In this document: positions 14,301 to 17,156 of the stretch, in pieces
How positions within the stretch are numbered: the first letter of the stretch is position 1
How the letters are laid out: each line of letters begins with the position of its first letter
Assembly (NCBI GenBank): GCA_934590165.1
Contig: CAKTOO010000030.1
Location: 1-17,156, forward strand
Source: an uncultured Dysosmobacter sp.
Lineage (GTDB): Bacteria > Bacillota > Clostridia > Oscillospirales > Oscillospiraceae
Reading direction: 5' to 3'
DNA: 17,156 nucleotides
Program-made: the position numbers and the translations under genes
The notes under the pieces: generated by a model
What the model saw: the letters and a program-made list of their open reading frames with translations, nothing else
Told to the model about the DNA's origin: nothing
The model's database searches: none

Positions 14301-14446
14301 TTTCCATGTTAAATAATAACATATTCTGTCGAAAAAGTATAGTTTTGCTGTAACCATATTAGAACATTTGCGGAAAAGAGAAAAAGTTTCAGTAGCTTTC
14401 CAAGCGGTTGTGTGGTAATGTGTGTTGCTACCAGGAGGTGCAATAC

Positions 14447-14767
14447 ATGAACAAACTACTCAAAGACCTGTACGATTGCTTCTATACTCCGCCAGAGCTC
14501 CTGGCACAGAAGAAGGAAATCGAGGAATGCCACCAAGCCCTCATCGAGGTTCTGGAAAAACCGGAACGGCGGCTGGTGTTGCAGATCATCGACGCCAAAG
14601 ACCGCATTGTGGAGGACACATCCATCGACAGCTTTATCTCTGGATTTGAGCTGGCGTGGCGGCTCTCCATGGAACTGAATCAACATGAAAAAGAGCGCTC
14701 AGTCTCTCGCTGTACGGCGACAAGATCGGGCGCTCTTTCCATGTCCAGAAAGGAAGAAGCAAAATGA
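14447..14767 (+). CDS. DUF6809-like small protein
   Basis: The protein has 106 residues. AGGAGGT lies 7 bases before the ATG at 14447; an upstream in-frame ATG at 14408 lacks a ribosome site. The sequence begins MNKLLKDLYDCFYTPPE, continues with a charged helix (KKEIEECHQALIEVLEK) and a second helix ending SFISGFELAWRLSMEL. This matches the DUF6809 pattern, small helical proteins common on clostridial integrative elements with no known function. The last 25 residues are basic and disordered. The stop overlaps the start of the next gene by four bases (ATGA), so the two are translationally coupled. Confidence 0.65.
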   Translation: MNKLLKDLYDCFYTPPELLAQKKEIEECHQALIEVLEKPERRLVLQIIDAKDRIVEDTSIDSFISGFELAWRLSMELNQHEKERSVSRCTATRSGALSMSRKEEAK

Positions 14768-15228
14768 AGAAGCTAATCATTACTGTAGCCGCATCCGCCG
14801 CCTGTCTGGCCCTGTGTGCCGCCGTGTGGCTGCAGAACGAGCCATCCATGGAAACACCCGCACCACCCACACTGCCCGCCGTAATCGCCGCACAGCCCGA
14901 AGTTCCGGAGATGCCAGAAATTGAAGAAATCATAATGCCAGAGGAAGAAAAGTCGGATGTAACGCAACCGGAGCCAGTCAAAGAAGCTGCTACTGCACTG
15001 GGGTCATCGCCTATTCAAGCGCCTCCGTCGGGTGAAGTACAGGCTTCCCCTGAACAGAAGGCCACACCACCGCAAGAAACGGAGCCTGCCCCGGCATCAC
15101 CTGACAGCGCTCCGGACAACATGGTCTATGTGCCGGGCTTCGGCTGGATAGAAAGTCAAGGCCCCAACCATGTTGAATACGCCGAGGACATGTACGAGAA
15201 CGGCAATAAAATCGGCATCATGGGATAA
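14764..15228 (+). CDS. DUF6550-like exported proline-rich protein
   Basis: The protein has 154 residues. It starts with a signal or anchor helix (MKKLIITVAASAACLALCAA). A long Pro/Glu/Ala-rich linker (30-115) comes next, then a compact conserved end, NMVYVPGFGWIESQGPN and YENGNKIGIMG. That end is the DUF6550 signature as I know it from clostridial integrative elements. The linker probably spans the cell wall and presents the short C-terminal motif outside. There is no lipobox that fits well. The gene overlaps DUF6809 by four bases and ends just before a two-way terminator. Function is unknown; the partner genes suggest a role in element transfer or host contact. Confidence 0.7.
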   Translation: MKKLIITVAASAACLALCAAVWLQNEPSMETPAPPTLPAVIAAQPEVPEMPEIEEIIMPEEEKSDVTQPEPVKEAATALGSSPIQAPPSGEVQASPEQKATPPQETEPAPASPDSAPDNMVYVPGFGWIESQGPNHVEYAEDMYENGNKIGIMG

Positions 15229-15234
15229 ACGAAA

Positions 15235-15273
15235 AGCAGTACGGTATCAGGCCAAGCCTGGTGCCGTACTGCT
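15235..15273. terminator. Bidirectional terminator between convergent genes
   Basis: An 18-base stem with two G-U type positions, starting AGCAGTACGG and closing CCGTACTGCT, has a 3-base loop. On the minus strand it is followed by TTTTCGTTTAT; on the plus strand the tail is weaker (CATTCTGCTTCTTT). It separates the DUF6550 gene from the sigma-like pseudogene, which run towards each other. Confidence 0.7.
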
Positions 15274-15682
15274 CATTCTGCTTCTTTCTCCAATGCGTCG
15301 CTAAATACCTCATGGACACGGATCAGCGAAACGACCTCGCAGATAAACCGCTCCATCAGTGCCTTTTCGTCCAACCATGTGGTCTGAGGAGTTGTGTAAT
15401 GCCCAGGATCAGCCTCCGCCTCCGCTTTGGCGGCGCGGATCGCTTTCTGCGCGGAGAACCACCGGCCGTAGGCGCCGCCGTGTCCAGCAGTGCCAGCGAT
15501 CCCTCCTGCTTCAAATCCTCCGTCTCACACCATGGTGTGTACGCCCGCGCCAGTCCGGTGAGGTACCCCTCGTTCTGTGAGATAAGCCGCTCCGCGGCGT
15601 TTTTGTCTCCGGCTTGTATTCGCAAAGCCAGCGCTTCGTTGCAGGGGCTATCTCCTGCAACGGTGTACATATTTTTCGTCAC
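15273..15682 (-). pseudogene. Broken sigma-70-family gene of the mobile element
   Basis: A GTG at 15682 with AGGAAGGGGGG before it opens a frame that reads DSPCNEALALRIQAGDKNAA, then EGYLTGLARAY and EDLKQEGSLALLDTA. This is a clear sigma-70 region 1.2/2 start. At about 15476 the sense continues in another frame, as YGRWFSAQKAIRAAKAEAE, then TTWLDEKALMERFICEVVSL, to a TGA at 15273. Regions 2.3 to 4, about 150-200 residues, are missing between them. I read this as an internal deletion that also shifted the frame. The second part may be the C terminus of the same sigma protein or of a neighbour. Its start sits 18 bases past the DUF6076 stop, so the two were an operon. Confidence 0.6.
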
Positions 15683-15699
15683 AGGAACGCCCCCCTTCC

Positions 15700-16152
15700 T
15701 CATTTCAGCCGTTTTTCCGCCTCCGCGTAAATGTGTTCCAATTCCATATCCCGCGCATATCCGTCAGCGGCGTAGTCGTTGTCCATCAGCGCCTTGTCCC
15801 GATAACTCTCCGCCAGATACAGCGCTTCCCGCCGCAAGTCATCGGAGATTTTTCCCCTCTGGTGATGCTTGCGGATCGTCCCGGTTCGGGTATTGAACAG
15901 GCGGTAGACTGGGTGCTGTTTGTTCTGCTCCTTCTGGTGCATCATCGCGCCGTACTGCCGGCAGGTATAGCGGCTGTCCTGCGGTGCGACGCCGCCGCAG
16001 TATTTAGGAATGTGACCGTTGGTGGTCAGAAAGTATCTCCCGCAGCCTTGGCACTGGCTGGGTGCGTGGCCGTGGTGCAATCCGTTCATCAGGTCGAACA
16101 CATAAAAGTCAATGGCACGCCTGTAAATCACGCGCTGCGCGGTTTTCCATTT
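15700..16152 (-). pseudogene. DUF6076-like gene lacking its 5' end
   Basis: About 150 C-terminal residues remain, starting near KWKTAQRVIYRR at 16152. They contain a zinc-finger-like cluster, CQGCGRYF...YCGGV...YTCRQYGA, then a basic helical region (HPVYRLFNTRTGTIRKHH) and a charged end (ELEHIYAEAEKRLK). This fits the DUF6076 family, normally about twice as long. Upstream of 16152 the frame runs into antisense of a relaxase gene and has no natural start. The N-terminal half is therefore lost at a junction with the relaxase. The gene may be transcribed but has no proper start. Confidence 0.6.
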
Positions 16153-17156
16153 TCCTGAACACCAAGCTGCTCTACCACAAGGACGGCGGCGTGATGTTCT
16201 ATCACATGGTGCAGAGTTTCCCAAAGGGCGCGGCGGCCGATCCCCGACAGGCCCACGAAGCCGCGCGGCGGCTGGCGGAATACTTTGACGGCTGCGAGGT
16301 GCTGGTCTGCACCCATGTAGACCACGAGCACATCCACTCCCACTGCGTCATCAACTCCGTCAACTTCGAGACCGGCAAAAAGCTGCACATGGCGAAGGAA
16401 CAACTGCAGGAGCTGATGCGGCGCAACGACGCAATCTGTCTGGAAATGGGCCTGCCGGTCTTTGAGCCGACCACACAGCAGGCCCGCGGTATGAGCGGCG
16501 CGGAGTATCACACAGCTCTGAGGGGCCAAAGCTGGAAGCTGCGGCTCATGAACACCATCGATGAGTGCATGAAATATGCCGCCGACAAGGACGCTTTCGT
16601 TTCTCTGATGGAATCCGAAGGATACGCCGTTCGCTGGGAGGGTGGGCGCAAGTACATCACCTACACCACGCCGGACGGCATGAGATGCCGTGACAACAGA
16701 TTACACGAGGAAAAGTATTGCAAGGAGGTCATGGAGCATGAATTCAGAATACGCGCAGAGATTGTCTCTGCAAGGACTCAAGCAGCGCAACTCCCAGCAG
16801 GCAGCGCTGCCGGTGCAGGCACCACCTCCCGAAGCGCGTCCCATGAAAGCAGACTGGGAGCGAATGATGAACGATCTGGATACACTGTGGTACCATGCGG
16901 ATCGGCAGACGGATCTGTTGGAGAGCATCAGCAGGCAGATGTCGCAGATTCCCACGCGGACGCAGCTGGACGATCTTCTGAAGACGGTACGGCATCTGGA
17001 GCAGATGACCGAACAGGCTGGGATGCCGAAAGAGAATTCTTTTTCTCTGCACAGAATCAGACTTCCCAGACTGCATCTACCACACGTCAGTATTCCGGCA
17101 TTGATCTCTCTGCTAATGGCGGCGGCAGCACTGCTTCTGCTCTGGTGGGGCTTGGG
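16152..17156 (+). pseudogene. VirD2-like relaxase lacking its N terminus (runs off the window)
   Basis: The frame from about 16152 reads a MobA/VirD2-type relaxase: FYHMVQSFPKG, then EVLVCTHVDHEHIHSHCVIN with the metal-binding H-x4-H-x-H-x5-N cluster, then MGLPVFEP and later DGMRCRDNRLHEEKY. This enzyme nicks DNA at oriT and carries it through transfer. The first 60 or so residues, with the catalytic tyrosine motif and start codon, are missing; the sequence upstream belongs to DUF6076 on the other strand. The remaining ATG at 16192 has no good ribosome site. After about 16740 the protein becomes Ala/Ser/Gly/Asp-rich and shares its DNA with another frame. No stop occurs before the window ends. 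It should be inactive as a relaxase. Confidence 0.75.
16738..17156 (+). CDS. Membrane-anchored coiled-coil protein overlapping the relaxase (partial)
   Basis: The first 139 residues are visible. AAGGAGG at 16722-16728 lies 9 bases before the ATG at 16738, better than for an ATG at 16731. The protein has a Gln/Pro-rich head and a helical stretch likely to be coiled coil (WERMMNDLDTLWYHADRQTD, then LDDLLKTVRHLEQMTEQ). A basic segment and a membrane helix (ALISLLMAAAALLLLWWGL) follow at the window end. It uses the +1 frame relative to the relaxase for at least 419 bases. No family is recognised. The strong ribosome site and well-formed helix favour it as a real gene, probably a mobilization accessory protein at the membrane. 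Confidence 0.6.
   Translation, partial: MNSEYAQRLSLQGLKQRNSQQAALPVQAPPPEARPMKADWERMMNDLDTLWYHADRQTDLLESISRQMSQIPTRTQLDDLLKTVRHLEQMTEQAGMPKENSFSLHRIRLPRLHLPHVSIPALISLLMAAAALLLLWWGL

Noticed and set aside
15733..16158. 141-residue plus-strand frame opposite the DUF6076 remnant
   Set aside because: The cysteine cluster and family pattern are on the minus strand; the plus frame is a hydrophobic shadow.
16744..17076. Minus-strand open frames opposite the relaxase tail
   Set aside because: They are antisense to two better-supported plus frames and lack ribosome sites or recognisable motifs.

Overview
The window looks like chromosomal DNA of a gut-type Firmicute (class Clostridia, probably an Oscillospiraceae or Lachnospiraceae relative). 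The reasons are strong AGGAGG-type ribosome binding sites in front of nearly every gene, lipoprotein signal peptides of the LAAC type, moderately high GC, and gene families (DUF6809, DUF6550, DUF6076, a VirD2-like relaxase) typical of clostridial integrative elements. Family names are given from sequence recognition only; no database search was possible.

Layout. (1) 1-722: the tail of an unidentified gene, a terminator, then on the minus strand the 3' end of a tRNA gene with its own terminator. The 5' part of the tRNA is missing, so this is probably an attachment-site scar, with element DNA to its right. (2) 723-2280, plus strand: an AlbA_2/Schlafen-type ATP-binding regulator and a small zinc-ribbon protein behind a near-consensus promoter. 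(3) 2268-2500: a decayed sigma-like fragment and a terminator. (4) 10305 down to 2563, minus strand: a tight ten-gene operon encoding a DUF2442 protein, five lipoproteins, two DUF3137 membrane proteins, a 64-residue two-helix membrane protein and a DUF3592 membrane protein. (5) 12871-10400, minus strand: a MalT-like LuxR-family ATP-dependent regulator directly upstream of that operon. (6) 14169-13012, minus strand: a 385-residue mostly helical protein of unknown function. (7) 14447-15228, plus strand: DUF6809 and DUF6550 genes. (8) 15273-17156: remains of a conjugative or mobilizable element. These are a sigma factor with a frame break, a DUF6076 gene lacking its 5' end, a relaxase lacking its 5' end, and a membrane protein encoded in an overlapping frame of the relaxase.

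How it may work together. The most distinctive unit is regions 4 and 5. A large signal-sensing activator sits just upstream of an operon of envelope proteins. Four of the five lipoproteins carry repeated modules of about 85-130 residues, each opening with an aromatic/hydrophobic-x-G-x-W motif, and two lipoproteins carry a DxDGDGxxD loop of calcium-binding type. The gap between regulator and operon holds a TACAAT -10-like box inside a terminator hairpin. A TAACC/GGTTA dyad lies where a LuxR-type activator would bind. This suggests, as inference, an undescribed regulated lipoprotein/membrane-protein system carried on or beside a decaying mobile element.
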